63,124 bases of DNA from Fumia sp045645505 (GCA_045645505.1 JAZRIW010000029.1:1-63124); one strand, 5' to 3'. Positions 7,449 through 16,871 are shown, numbered from the stretch's first letter. The notes: generated by a model not told the origin, from the letters alone. Translations and numbers: made by a program.

Positions 7449-9161
7449 ATGAATTTTACTATCAGTGATGAAAATCTTGTTACAATTAAACAAAGAAAAG
7501 AAAATGGTATTTTATATTTGGATATAAAATATTCAAGTGACAAAAAAGAGGTTCCCGAAAGCTTTTTTATTTCTTTTAAAATTCCTTCGAGCGGATGCTA
7601 TTCTTTGTGGAGCCCGTCTTTGAGATTTGAACGTTTTTTAGGACCTGACTGGGATAAGAGAAAAAGCGAGTCTAGACTTGCTTTATATATGCCTGTTCAC
7701 AGTGTGATTTCTATGGACGGGCAGAATAGACTTACTGTTGCGTCTTCAGATGTGGCAACCCCTATTACTATTGCTACCGGTGTTTGTGAAGAAGATGCTA
7801 CAATTGAATGTAAGGTGGATTTTTTTACTATTCCGGTTGCACCTCTTAAGGAATATAATGTGACTTTGAGAATTGACATAATGGATATTCCTTATTATGA
7901 AAGTATTTATAATGTATCTGACTGGTGGGAAAATGATTGTGGGTATAAAAACGCTTTTATACCAGAACAAGCTAAAATGCCTGTAAATTCACTTTGGTAC
8001 AGTTATCATCAGAATTTAGATACAGAGGATATAGTAAAAGAATGTGTTTTATCAAAAGAAATTGGTATGGAAACTGTTATAGTTGATGATGGATGGGAAA
8101 CCGATGATAATAACAGAGGATATGCTTTTTGCGGAGATTGGGAAGTAGCTCACAAAAAGATTCCCGATATTAAAAAGTTTGTAAAGGATATTCATGATAC
8201 CGGTATGAAAGCGATGCTTTGGTTTTCCGTACCTTTTGTGGGAATCAACAGTAAAAATTTTGAGCGTTTTAAGGATATGCTTTTAGATGAAAGCGGAAAT
8301 AACAAGACTTATTTTTCTTTAGACCCAAGATACAAAGAAGTAAGAGACTTTTTAATAGATAAATATAAAAAAGCGGTGGCTGAATGGGGATTTGACGGGC
8401 TTAAGCTTGATTTTATAGACGCATTTATTTTAAAAGGTAAGTCGCTTTTATATGATGAGAGAAGAGATATGGATTCTCTTGAAGAGGCAATAGATAAGCT
8501 TATCGGAGATACATATAAAGCTTTAATACAGATAAATCCTGACGTGCTTATCGAATTCAGACAAGCTTATGTGGGGCCGATGATAAGAAAATATGCTAAT
8601 ATGTTAAGGACGGCAGATTGTCCTAATGATGCTATTAAAAATCGTTCAGATATTATAAGTCTCAGACTCACATCGGGTAAAACTCCTGTTCATTCCGATA
8701 TGATTATGTGGAATTATGATGATGATGCCCAAAAGGCTGCAATTCAATTTGCGAGCATACTTTATTCTGTTCCGCAGATTTCTATGAAAATTCAGAAATT
8801 AAATGATGAGCATAAAAAAATGCTTAAATTTTATCTTGCTTTCTGGAAGGAAAATAAAGATGTTTTGCTTGATGGAAAAGTTATAGCTTATAATCCTGAA
8901 AGTGATTACAGCCTCGTTTATTCGCAAAAAGACAACAAGGCAATTTTTACAGCTTATACCGACAGAATAATTCCTTGTAAAGATTTTAAAGAGATTATTG
9001 CGGTTAATGTGACAAGATTTAAAAGTCTTGTTTTAAAAGAAGCTAAAGGAAAAGAATACAGAGTTTTAAATTGTATGGGAGAGGTAATTTCAGAGGGGAT
9101 AATTGATAATGATTTAATTGAAATTGCTGTACCGCTTTCAGGTATGATTTTTATAAAATAA
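7449..9161 (+). CDS. Alpha-galactosidase, GH36 family, intracellular
   Basis: A 570-residue clan GH-D glycoside hydrolase expected to release terminal alpha-galactose from oligosaccharides in the cytoplasm; no signal peptide is present. An N-terminal beta-sandwich region (about 1-165) precedes the TIM barrel. The barrel shows VIVDDGWE, a family-typical strand, then LKLDFID with the nucleophile Asp321, and RTADCPND with the likely acid/base Asp near residue 390. GH36 enzymes of clostridia are often longer (about 700 residues), and this is a compact version. It is a single-gene unit with its own promoter and a strong terminator. No transporter lies next to it. The exact substrate, and whether it belongs with the AraC gene upstream, is uncertain. 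Confidence 0.85.
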   Translation: MNFTISDENLVTIKQRKENGILYLDIKYSSDKKEVPESFFISFKIPSSGCYSLWSPSLRFERFLGPDWDKRKSESRLALYMPVHSVISMDGQNRLTVASSDVATPITIATGVCEEDATIECKVDFFTIPVAPLKEYNVTLRIDIMDIPYYESIYNVSDWWENDCGYKNAFIPEQAKMPVNSLWYSYHQNLDTEDIVKECVLSKEIGMETVIVDDGWETDDNNRGYAFCGDWEVAHKKIPDIKKFVKDIHDTGMKAMLWFSVPFVGINSKNFERFKDMLLDESGNNKTYFSLDPRYKEVRDFLIDKYKKAVAEWGFDGLKLDFIDAFILKGKSLLYDERRDMDSLEEAIDKLIGDTYKALIQINPDVLIEFRQAYVGPMIRKYANMLRTADCPNDAIKNRSDIISLRLTSGKTPVHSDMIMWNYDDDAQKAAIQFASILYSVPQISMKIQKLNDEHKKMLKFYLAFWKENKDVLLDGKVIAYNPESDYSLVYSQKDNKAIFTAYTDRIIPCKDFKEIIAVNVTRFKSLVLKEAKGKEYRVLNCMGEVISEGIIDNDLIEIAVPLSGMIFIK

Positions 9162-9162
9162 A

Positions 9163-9205
9163 AAAAGGTGTTTAAAAACTTTTTCGTTTTTAAACACCTT
9201 TTTTG
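9163..9205 (+). terminator. Terminator of the alpha-galactosidase gene
   Basis: A perfect 17-bp stem (9163-9179 with 9186-9202) around a TTTTTC loop, ending in a run of T. Confidence 0.9.
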
Positions 9206-9222
9206 TCATAAATAATAAAATG

Positions 9223-9251
9223 TTGCTATATTTTATTATTTGTGATATATT
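9223..9251 (+). promoter_or_regulatory. Predicted promoter of the E2-like gene
   Basis: TTGCTA (9223-9228), a 17-base spacer and TATATT (9246-9251), with TG at 9243-9244 (extended -10). Confidence 0.55.
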
Positions 9252-9281
9252 AGTAAATAATGAATTTTTTGAGGTGATATT

Positions 9282-10148
9282 ATGAAGAGATTTGGCGACA
9301 GACACGATGCATATCGTGTGCGTGATATAGATGGTATGCACTTTTATATGGCATATTTAATGCCTAAAAGAACTGAGGCAGAAGTTTATATCAACGAAAA
9401 AGTAGATGTTACCGAACTTTTGAAATATATAGAAGAAAAAAATATGTCAGGGGAAAGAAAAGTAACCCTCTTTCATTGTATAATTGCAGCGGTGGCAAGG
9501 ACTATAAAAATGCGTCCGCTTTTAAATCGTTACGTTTCCGGTAAGCGTTATTATATGAGACATGAGATTTCAATGGGTTTTGTGGTAAAGAAGAAGTTTA
9601 CAGACCATTCCGAAGAAACTCTTATGATATATAAACCGAAAGATGAGGAAAATCTTTGTGCTATAACAGATTTGCTCACTCCTAAGGTTGTTGAGGCAAG
9701 AAAAGAAAAAGATGGTCAGAGTGTTGATGACATTTTAAATTTTGTTAAAAAATTCCCTAAATTTATAATGAATATGGTTATGGCATTGATAAGATTTCTT
9801 GATAATCACGGACTTATGCCGAGATTTATTACTGATGTAGATACTGATTATTGCACAGTTTTGCTTTCTAATTTAGGAAGTATTAAATGTGATGCGGTGT
9901 ATCATCATCTTAATAACGTGGGAACAAACAGTATCGTTATCACTATCGGTGAGTTACATAAGGAACTTGTTGTTGACAAAAATGGCGAAAGCTCTGTGAG
10001 AGATATTGTTACACTTGGTGTTACACTTGATGAACGTATTGCAGACGGCTTTTATTTTGCCCGTTCTCTTAAACTTATAAAACATCTTTTTAAAAATCCT
10101 GATCTTTTGGATAAGCCTATAGGCGAGGAGATTGAATTTGAATTTTAA
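9282..10148 (+). CDS. Stand-alone E2-like (CAT-fold) acyltransferase domain protein
   Basis: A 288-residue protein with the fold of the catalytic domain of 2-oxoacid dehydrogenase E2 and chloramphenicol acetyltransferase. MHFYMAYLMPKR near the N-terminus and LSNLGSIKCDAVYHHL and TLGVTLDERIADG near the C-terminus follow the family pattern. It has no lipoyl domain and no E1-binding domain, and no dehydrogenase-complex genes are nearby. The active-site motif, normally DHRxxDG, reads DERIADG here, with Glu251 where the catalytic His should be. It may therefore use different chemistry, be a binding protein, or be inactive. It is transcribed alone, with its own promoter and terminator. Short proteins of this type are known in clostridia, but I know of no proven function. 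Confidence 0.75.
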   Translation: MKRFGDRHDAYRVRDIDGMHFYMAYLMPKRTEAEVYINEKVDVTELLKYIEEKNMSGERKVTLFHCIIAAVARTIKMRPLLNRYVSGKRYYMRHEISMGFVVKKKFTDHSEETLMIYKPKDEENLCAITDLLTPKVVEARKEKDGQSVDDILNFVKKFPKFIMNMVMALIRFLDNHGLMPRFITDVDTDYCTVLLSNLGSIKCDAVYHHLNNVGTNSIVITIGELHKELVVDKNGESSVRDIVTLGVTLDERIADGFYFARSLKLIKHLFKNPDLLDKPIGEEIEFEF

Positions 10149-10154
10149 AATCTT

Positions 10155-10187
10155 ATAAAACACAGAAGAAAACTTCTGTGTTTTATT
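10155..10187 (+). terminator. Terminator of the E2-like gene
   Basis: A perfect 14-bp stem (10155-10168 with 10173-10186) around an AAAA loop; the 3' arm ends in TTTTAT. Confidence 0.8.
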
Positions 10188-10200
10188 ACTGTTTAAAATA

Positions 10201-10229
10201 TTGCAAAAAAGCTTTAGCTTTGGTATAAT
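10201..10229 (+). promoter_or_regulatory. Predicted promoter of the sulP-mnmM unit
   Basis: TTGCAA (10201-10206), a 17-base spacer and TATAAT (10224-10229). Confidence 0.65.
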
Positions 10230-10285
10230 TTTACGGGACTGTTTTTATATGGTCTTATCATTTTGTAATAAGAGGAAGTATTAAA

Positions 10286-11893
10286 GTGAAAAAATTTCTG
10301 ATGGATTTAAAAGAAGAATTTTGTGGGTATAATCTAAAAAGATTTTTAAAAGATTTAATGGCCGGTCTTACGGTGGCGGCTGTTGCTTTGCCTTTGGCAC
10401 TGGCTTTTGGCGTCAGTAGTGGTGCTACTGCTGCGTCGGGACTTTTAACCGCAATTATTGCCGGGTTTGCGATCAGTCTTTTAGGTGGAGCTTTTTATCA
10501 GATTTCGGGCCCTACCGGTGCTATGGCGGCAATATTGATGTCGATTATTGCACAGTATGGAATGAGCGGGGTATTTACCGCTACAATTATGGCAGGTGTA
10601 ATACTTGTCTTAGCAGGAGTTTTTCATTTAGGGCGTCTTACTGCGTATATCCCAATGCCTGTTATAGCCGGATTTACTTCTGGTATTGCGGTTATTATTG
10701 CTTTGGGACAGCTTGATAACTTTTTTGGTGTTACTTCAAGCGGAAGTTCGGCAGTAGAGAAGTTTTTAAGTTATTTTAAAACTGAATTTTCTCCTAATTA
10801 TATTGCTGTTATTATCGGTGTTTTAGTAATTTTATTTATGATTATCTTCCCCAAAAAATGGAATGCGGTAGTACCTGCTTCACTTATATCAATTATTCTT
10901 GCAACAATAGCATCAATGGTTTGGAATTTAGATGTAACTACCGTAGGGAAAATTCCAACATCACTCTTGCTTGATGAAAGATTCACCTTTGCTTCTTTTA
11001 ATTTATCGGATATAAAAGGGCTTATTTCACCTGCTGTAAGTATAGCGGCACTTGGAATGGTAGAAAGCCTTTTGTGTGGTGCCAGTGCTGGCAGAATGAC
11101 CGGTGTTGAGCTCGATAACGACAGGGAGTTAGTAGCACAGGGCGTTGGAAATATTCTTTCTCCGTTGTTTGGAGGTATTCCTGCAACTGCAGCTATAGCA
11201 CGTACAAGTGTTGCTATTAAATCGGGTGCACAGACAAGACTTACCGGAATATTTCATGCTGTATTTTTGCTTGTGTCCATGCTTGCTTTAGGACCATTAA
11301 TGGCAAATATTCCTCTTTCTGCACTCGCAGGTGTTCTTTTGGTTACTGCTTTCAGAATGAATGAGTGGTCAACAATTCGTTATATGTTTTCCAGAAAATT
11401 CAAAGGTGCTATTTTAAAATTTATCGCTACAATGATAGCTACAATTTTATTTGATTTGACAATTGCAATTGTAATAGGTGTAGTAATAGCGTTAGTACTT
11501 TTGGTGTCAAGACTTTCAAAGCTTGAAATTAATTATGATGATGTAAATCCTGAAAGGTTAAAAGAACCTGTAAATGAAAAATATTCAAATGCAAAAGTAG
11601 TTTATATAACAGGGGCAATTTTATTTGCAAATGCAAAAATGCTTTCAAATATAATATCGGAGTCCGAGGGGAAATCTGCTGTTATTTTTTCAATGAGAGG
11701 TACTTCATATATGGACATATCCGGTGCGCAGGTTTTTTCGGAACTTCTGCTTGAACTTAAGAATGAGGGAAAAGTCGTTTGCATGTGCGGAGTTTCTGAT
11801 GGAGTTAAGGAAGTAATGTCACGAAGCGGAATAACGGAATTTTTGGGTGAAGAACAATTCTATTGGAGTGTAGAAAAGGTTTTAAATATATAA
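10286..11893 (+). CDS. SulP-family anion permease with STAS domain
   Basis: A 535-residue membrane transporter of the SLC26/SulP family, which carry sulfate, bicarbonate or dicarboxylates. The first 420 residues are a run of hydrophobic segments, beginning with LMAGLTVAAVALPLALAFGV, the family's first membrane segment. They also contain ISGPTGAM and the signature region around GFTSGIAVIIALGQL. The last 100 residues form a cytoplasmic STAS domain (ITGAILFANAKML; MRGTSYMDISGAQV). The start is GTG with AGAGGAAG upstream. The next gene begins three bases after the stop codon, so they share a transcript. The transported anion cannot be read from sequence, and no sulfate-reduction genes are nearby. 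Confidence 0.88.
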   Translation: MKKFLMDLKEEFCGYNLKRFLKDLMAGLTVAAVALPLALAFGVSSGATAASGLLTAIIAGFAISLLGGAFYQISGPTGAMAAILMSIIAQYGMSGVFTATIMAGVILVLAGVFHLGRLTAYIPMPVIAGFTSGIAVIIALGQLDNFFGVTSSGSSAVEKFLSYFKTEFSPNYIAVIIGVLVILFMIIFPKKWNAVVPASLISIILATIASMVWNLDVTTVGKIPTSLLLDERFTFASFNLSDIKGLISPAVSIAALGMVESLLCGASAGRMTGVELDNDRELVAQGVGNILSPLFGGIPATAAIARTSVAIKSGAQTRLTGIFHAVFLLVSMLALGPLMANIPLSALAGVLLVTAFRMNEWSTIRYMFSRKFKGAILKFIATMIATILFDLTIAIVIGVVIALVLLVSRLSKLEINYDDVNPERLKEPVNEKYSNAKVVYITGAILFANAKMLSNIISESEGKSAVIFSMRGTSYMDISGAQVFSELLLELKNEGKVVCMCGVSDGVKEVMSRSGITEFLGEEQFYWSVEKVLNI

Positions 11894-11896
11894 GAA

Positions 11897-12475
11897 ATGG
11901 AGAAAAGTATGTCTCTTAAGTTGAATACATTATCTGTTGCGCATCGTTTTATCAAAGAACATATCAAGGAAGGCGATTTGTGTATAGATGCGACTGCAGG
12001 TCGCGGAAATGATACTCTTTTTCTTTCAAGACTTGTAGGTGAAAAAGGGCATATAATTGCTTTTGATATTCAGGATGAAGCGATTAAAAGTACAAAGGAG
12101 CTTCTTGAAAGCGAGGGCATTAGTTGGGCTCAGGTCATAAAAGATAGCCACAGTAATATGTCGCTTTATGCAAAAGAAGAAACTGTGTCAGTTATTGTTT
12201 TTAATTTTGGGTATCTTCCCGGTGGGGATCATAGTATATGCACAAAGGCAGAAAGCAGCATTAAAGCTATAGAAGAAGGACTTTTGCTTTTAAAACCTTC
12301 AGGAGTTATGAGCCTTTGCATATATTATGGTAAAGATAGCGGATTTGATGAAAAAAATGCATTAATGGAATATCTTAAAACTATCGACAGTAAAAAATAT
12401 ACGGTAATTGTTACAGATTTTTATAACAGACCAAATTGTCCTCCTATTGCAGTTTCTGTTATAAAGGATTGCTAA
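11897..12475 (+). CDS. mnmM: tRNA U34 methyltransferase MnmM (YtqB family)
   Basis: A 192-residue class I SAM methyltransferase. DATAGRGNDTLFL is motif I for SAM binding and IAFDIQ is the acidic loop. FNFGYLPGGDHSICT and the C-terminal FYNRPNCPPIAVS block are hallmarks of the YtqB family. YtqB/MnmM performs the last methylation of the mnm5s2U34 wobble base in bacteria that lack the methylase domain of MnmC. It follows the SulP gene by three bases, an apparently accidental pairing. The ribosome binding site lies inside the end of the preceding gene (AAATGGAGAAA). Confidence 0.85.
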   Translation: MEKSMSLKLNTLSVAHRFIKEHIKEGDLCIDATAGRGNDTLFLSRLVGEKGHIIAFDIQDEAIKSTKELLESEGISWAQVIKDSHSNMSLYAKEETVSVIVFNFGYLPGGDHSICTKAESSIKAIEEGLLLLKPSGVMSLCIYYGKDSGFDEKNALMEYLKTIDSKKYTVIVTDFYNRPNCPPIAVSVIKDC

Positions 12476-12497
12476 AAATTTCGTTTTATGGTATAAT
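12469..12497 (+). promoter_or_regulatory. Predicted promoter of nadBC
   Basis: TTGCTA (12469-12474) overlaps the mnmM stop codon. A 17-base spacer and a perfect TATAAT (12492-12497) follow. The start site would lie near TTAATTAA, a small palindrome that could serve a NAD-responsive repressor, though I cannot assign one. Confidence 0.6.
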
Positions 12498-12534
12498 TAA
12501 AGAAACTTAATTAAGCAAATGTGCAGGTGATATT

Positions 12535-13986
12535 GTGCAAAAGAATTATGATGTAATTATAGTTGGTTCCGGTGCTGCGGGACTTTATACTGCTTTGAAT
12601 TTAGATCCTAAACTTAAAGTACTTGTTCTGGCAAAAAAAGATTTGCTTTTAAGTAATTCTGCTTTGGCACAGGGCGGAATTGCTGCAGTTGTTGACACTA
12701 AAAATGATAATGTGGATATGCATCTGAATGACAGTCTGATAGCAGGTGGGTTTAAAAATAATACCGAAAGCTTAAAACTTCTTGTCAATGAGGGCCCTAA
12801 AGAGGTTTTAAATCTTATTGCCTTAGGTGTGGAGTTTGATAAAAAAGAAGATGGAAGTTATGATTTAACTCTTGAGGGCGGTCATAACCGTCACAGAATT
12901 TTCCACCATAAGGATAATACCGGCAGAGAGATAGTGAAAAAACTTTTGACTGCGGCTATGACTTATAAAAATGTTACTTTGTTAGACCAGGCTGTAGTTT
13001 GTGATTTAAAACAGGTTTCAGGAGGTTTTTCTCTTGATGTTTTAAGAGGAACAGAGCATATTTATTTTAATTGTAATTATTGTGTTATGGCTACAGGCGG
13101 CATTGGCAGAGTGTATGAATTTACCACTAATTCATCTATTGCTACAGGTGATGGTATAACTTTAGCTTATAACTTGGGTGCGAAGATTAAAAATCTCCAT
13201 CTTGTGCAGTTTCATCCTACCGCATTTGCAAATAATGACAGAGAATGCTTTTTGATTTCTGAATCTGTGAGAGGCGAGGGTGCATATCTTTTAAACTGCA
13301 ATCGTCAGCGTTTTATGGATCATTATGACGACAGATTGGAGTTGGCACCTCGTGACGTGGTATCTCATTGTATAATTGAGGAATCAAATAAACTTCGTGA
13401 TAACAGATTTTATCTTGATATCACACACAAAGATGCTGAGTTTATTAAGAAACGTTTTCCGATGATTTACGAAAGACTTCTTTGTGAGGGTATTGATATG
13501 ACTAAAGAGTTAATACCTGTGTATCCGTGTCAGCATTACCTTATGGGCGGTATTGATGTAGGACTTAACGGAGAAAGTACAGTGCATAATTTGTATGCAG
13601 TAGGCGAATGCTCACATACCGGTGTGCATGGTAACAATCGTCTTGCAAGTAATTCTCTTTTGGAGGCTATTGTTTTTGCAGAGCAGGTTGCTGAGGATAT
13701 TAATAAAAAAGCTGATGAGAATAAGAAAGCAGAGATTATACCTTATGAATTCAGCTTATCTGATACTAAAGAGCATCTTCCCCATGGCATTCGTACCAGA
13801 ATACGTGCTATCATGCAGAAAAGTCACTTTGTTCTGCCGAATATGTTAGCAGCTATTGAGGGATTTGAGGAAATTAAAGAAATTAAGAATTTAATTGAAA
13901 AAGGTGACTGGGTTGTCGATATAGATTATATTGAATCCCGTTCACTTGCTACGGTTGCATATCTGATTTTGAAAGAAGTTATTTAA
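12535..13986 (+). CDS. nadB: L-aspartate oxidase
   Basis: A 483-residue flavoenzyme that oxidises L-aspartate to iminoaspartate, the first step of de novo NAD synthesis. The N-terminal GSGAAGLYTAL is the FAD-binding glycine loop, SALAQGGIAAV is the flavin-contact segment of the succinate dehydrogenase/NadB family, and HGNNRLASNSLLEAIVFAE is the C-terminal family signature. At 483 residues it is slightly shorter than the about 530 of E. coli NadB; the helical C-terminus is trimmed. The start is GTG with AGGTGA. nadC follows 15 bases after the stop codon. nadA (quinolinate synthase) is absent from this operon and window. Confidence 0.93.
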   Translation: MQKNYDVIIVGSGAAGLYTALNLDPKLKVLVLAKKDLLLSNSALAQGGIAAVVDTKNDNVDMHLNDSLIAGGFKNNTESLKLLVNEGPKEVLNLIALGVEFDKKEDGSYDLTLEGGHNRHRIFHHKDNTGREIVKKLLTAAMTYKNVTLLDQAVVCDLKQVSGGFSLDVLRGTEHIYFNCNYCVMATGGIGRVYEFTTNSSIATGDGITLAYNLGAKIKNLHLVQFHPTAFANNDRECFLISESVRGEGAYLLNCNRQRFMDHYDDRLELAPRDVVSHCIIEESNKLRDNRFYLDITHKDAEFIKKRFPMIYERLLCEGIDMTKELIPVYPCQHYLMGGIDVGLNGESTVHNLYAVGECSHTGVHGNNRLASNSLLEAIVFAEQVAEDINKKADENKKAEIIPYEFSLSDTKEHLPHGIRTRIRAIMQKSHFVLPNMLAAIEGFEEIKEIKNLIEKGDWVVDIDYIESRSLATVAYLILKEVI

Positions 13987-14001
13987 GAAAGGGAAAACAA
14001 T

Positions 14002-14850
14002 ATGATGACTCTTACACAGTTTTATATTGATGATTTAATTAAAAGAGCGATAACTGAAGATATAAATTATATCGATGTTACTTCTGATTATCTTTTAGAT
14101 GATGACAATATGGCCGAAGCTGATTTTATTGCTAAAGATGATGGCATTCTGGCCGGTATTGATATAGCTTTGAGGACGTTTATCCTCATTGATGAGAAGA
14201 TTGTATGCACTTCATTTAAAAAAGATGGGGATTTAATTAAAAAAGGCGATGTTATTGCTACAGTTAAGGGCAAAACAAAATCTATTTTAAAAGCAGAACG
14301 CACCTCTCTTAATTTACTGCAGCATATGTCAGGAATTGCGACTATGACGAATCGTTGTGTAGAGCTCGTTAAAGGTACAAAAGCTTCTATTGTGGAAACA
14401 AGAAAGACATTACCGGGACTCAGACCTATACAAAAATATGCAGTTGTCGTGGGCGGTGGAAGAAATCACAGATACAATTTAAGTGATGCAGCTATGCTTA
14501 AGGATAATCATATTGATTCATATGAAAGTCTTACCGATGCGGTAAATACTTTGCGTAAAAAAGTAGGACATATGGTGAAAATAGAAGTGGAAGCTGATTC
14601 ATTTGAGCGTTTAAATGAAGCTTTAGAAGTTAAAGCTGATATAATTATGCTTGACAATATGACTTGTGAGCAGATGGCTGAGGCAGTTAAAATTGCAAAC
14701 GGAAGAGCTTTGCTTGAGGCATCAGGAAATATCACTCTTCAAAATATCGCAGAGGTTGCAAAAACAGGAGTGGATATTATTTCATTGGGTGCACTTACAC
14801 ATTCAGTAAAGGCTTTTGACATTTCTTTGAAAATAAAAACAAACAGATAA
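14002..14850 (+). CDS. nadC: Nicotinate-nucleotide diphosphorylase (quinolinate phosphoribosyltransferase)
   Basis: A 282-residue enzyme converting quinolinate and PRPP to nicotinate mononucleotide. Recognisable parts are ETRKTLPGLRPIQKYAV with the Arg/Lys that bind the substrate carboxylates, GGGRNHRYNLSDAAMLKDNH, and the barrel strands IKIEVEA-like, IIMLDNM and LEASGNI, followed by ISLGALTHS. The gene starts with two consecutive ATG codons behind GAAAGGG. It is co-transcribed with nadB and ends in a terminator at 14849. Confidence 0.95.
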   Translation: MMTLTQFYIDDLIKRAITEDINYIDVTSDYLLDDDNMAEADFIAKDDGILAGIDIALRTFILIDEKIVCTSFKKDGDLIKKGDVIATVKGKTKSILKAERTSLNLLQHMSGIATMTNRCVELVKGTKASIVETRKTLPGLRPIQKYAVVVGGGRNHRYNLSDAAMLKDNHIDSYESLTDAVNTLRKKVGHMVKIEVEADSFERLNEALEVKADIIMLDNMTCEQMAEAVKIANGRALLEASGNITLQNIAEVAKTGVDIISLGALTHSVKAFDISLKIKTNR

Positions 14851-14876
14851 AAAGGGACATAATTGCCCTTTTTTTC
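14849..14876 (+). terminator. Terminator of nadBC
   Basis: An AAAAAGGG/CCCTTTTT stem (14849-14856 with 14866-14873) followed by further T. Confidence 0.75.
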
Positions 14877-14903
14877 ATTTTTATATGGGAAAGGCGAAAT
14901 ATT

Positions 14904-16802
14904 ATGCTTGTTTCATTACAAAATGCAAGTGTATCTTTTGGAGAAAATACAGTTTTAAATAATATAGAAGCAGAGATATATGAAAATTCGCGTATAGGTC
15001 TTATAGGAGCTAATGGTGCAGGTAAATCAACACTTTTAAATCTTATTTATGGTGATTTGGAGTCTGATGAAGGTGAAGTTGTAAAAAAAGCAGGAATTCA
15101 GATCGGTTACCTCAGACAAAACAGCGGATTAAAAAGCGGCAATACTCTTTTAAATGAGATGAAATCAGTTTTTTCAGATCTTCTTAAAGTTAAAGAGGAA
15201 CTGGATGATATAAGATTTGAAATGTCAGAGTGCGATGAAAATTCTCAAAAATTTAAATCTCTTGCCTTGGAATATGATAGGAAGCATAGCTTTTTTGAAA
15301 GTAACGACGGATATTTAATTGACGTTAAAATTCAAACCGTTTTAAATGGTATGGGATTTGAAAATGTCTCTTTGGATACTGTTATAGACACTTTAAGCGG
15401 TGGTGAAAAAACAAGACTTGCTTTAGCTAAGCTTCTTTTGATTGAGCCTGAGCTTCTGATACTTGATGAACCGACCAACCATTTGGATTTTAAGACTTTG
15501 CGTTGGCTTGAAGAACATCTGGAAAATTATAAAGGTTCTATTATAGTGGTATCCCATGACAGATATTTTCTTGACAGGGTAGTGAATCAGATCTGGGAAG
15601 TGGAGTTTTCCGGTGTCCATATTTTTAAAGGCAATTACAGTAAATATAAAGTCTTAAAGTCTGAACTTATGGCAAGGTGGGAAAAGGAATATAAGGCACA
15701 GCAAGAGGAAATTGCTGATTTAGAAGATTATGTTGCAAGAAATATAGTGCGTGCCACTACTTCAAAAAGTGCAAAATCCAGAGTTAAAAAATTAGAGCGT
15801 ATGGAGAGAATAGAACGCCCTAAGGAATTTAATAAAAGAATCTCTCTTAAATTTGATTTTGACAGGGACCCGGTTAAAGAGGTGCTTAATGTAGAAAATG
15901 TTTCACTTTCTTTTAAAGACAGCGGAAAAAAGCTTTTTGAAAATCTGAGCTTTGTGGTGGAACGCGGACAAAAAATTGCAATAATAGGGGAAAATGGAAT
16001 AGGTAAAACTTCTTTGTTAAAGGCAATTCAAGGTGCGTTACATTTTGACAGCGGAAGATGTCGTTGGGGTAAAGAAGTGAAGATTGCTTATTTTGAGCAG
16101 GAAAATAAGCAACTTAATCCAAATAATACTGTTTTAGAAGAACTTTGGGGAAGACACCTTAAGAAAACTGAAACTGAAATCCGAAAGGTGCTTGGACAGG
16201 TTTTACTCACAGGAGAAGAAGTTTATAAGAAGGTTAATGTCTTAAGTGGTGGCGAAAAAGCAAAATTAGCTTTTGCTGTTTTAATGCTTCAGAGAGGTAA
16301 TGTTTTGATACTCGATGAGCCGACAAATCACCTTGATTTATGGAGCAAGGAAATTTTAGAGGATTCCCTCAAAAGTTTTGGCGGAACTATCATTTTTGTT
16401 TCACACGACAGATATTTACTTCAGGCGGTACCTGATATGATCATTGAAATTTTTGGTGACCATGTTGAGGTGTTTAAAGGAAACTATGATTACTATATTG
16501 AAAAAATCAAGCAAAAAGAGCCATTAAAACTTAAAACTTCAGATAAAAAAGTTGAGGGTAAAGGTAATTATCGTTCCAAACAACAACGTGCTGAAGATGC
16601 TCAGAAAAGAATAAAAATAAAAGAACTGGAAAATGAAATTGAGAATCTGGAAGAGAACATTGCAGAGATAGAAAAACGTTTACTTACTCCTGAGATTTTT
16701 GAAAATGATTATCAGAAGATGCAAAATGAGTGTGCTTTGCTTGAAAAATTAAAGCAAGAATTAAATCAGAAATCTGATTTATGGTTAGAACTTATTGAGT
16801 AA
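14904..16802 (+). CDS. ABC-F ATPase (YdiF/Uup-like)
   Basis: A 632-residue soluble protein with two ABC ATPase domains and no membrane segment. ABC1 (about 1-255) has Walker A GANGAGKST, signature LSGGEKTRLALAKL and Walker B LLILDEPTNHLD. ABC2 (about 330-530) has GENGIGKTS, LSGGEKAKLAFAVL and VLILDEPTNHLD. The region between them carries the charged interdomain linker, and the last 70 residues form a coiled coil (KELENEIENLEENIAE). ABC-F proteins act on the ribosome, where they rescue stalled complexes or, in some members, protect from antibiotics. The long C-terminal extension fits housekeeping YdiF/Uup types rather than a resistance factor. Transcribed alone or by read-through from nadBC. 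Confidence 0.88.
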   Translation: MLVSLQNASVSFGENTVLNNIEAEIYENSRIGLIGANGAGKSTLLNLIYGDLESDEGEVVKKAGIQIGYLRQNSGLKSGNTLLNEMKSVFSDLLKVKEELDDIRFEMSECDENSQKFKSLALEYDRKHSFFESNDGYLIDVKIQTVLNGMGFENVSLDTVIDTLSGGEKTRLALAKLLLIEPELLILDEPTNHLDFKTLRWLEEHLENYKGSIIVVSHDRYFLDRVVNQIWEVEFSGVHIFKGNYSKYKVLKSELMARWEKEYKAQQEEIADLEDYVARNIVRATTSKSAKSRVKKLERMERIERPKEFNKRISLKFDFDRDPVKEVLNVENVSLSFKDSGKKLFENLSFVVERGQKIAIIGENGIGKTSLLKAIQGALHFDSGRCRWGKEVKIAYFEQENKQLNPNNTVLEELWGRHLKKTETEIRKVLGQVLLTGEEVYKKVNVLSGGEKAKLAFAVLMLQRGNVLILDEPTNHLDLWSKEILEDSLKSFGGTIIFVSHDRYLLQAVPDMIIEIFGDHVEVFKGNYDYYIEKIKQKEPLKLKTSDKKVEGKGNYRSKQQRAEDAQKRIKIKELENEIENLEENIAEIEKRLLTPEIFENDYQKMQNECALLEKLKQELNQKSDLWLELIE

Positions 16803-16817
16803 AAATATTTTAAATGT

Positions 16818-16862
16818 TAAAAGCGAGAGCTTTCTGATTAAAACAGATTGCTCTCGCTTTTA
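16818..16862. terminator. Bidirectional terminator between convergent genes
   Basis: A perfect 13-bp outer stem (16818-16830 with 16850-16862) with a further short inner pairing (TCTG/CAGA). A-rich and T-rich flanks on both sides serve both the ABC-F gene and the opposing LysR gene. Confidence 0.8.
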
Positions 16863-16871
16863 TATTTTGAG

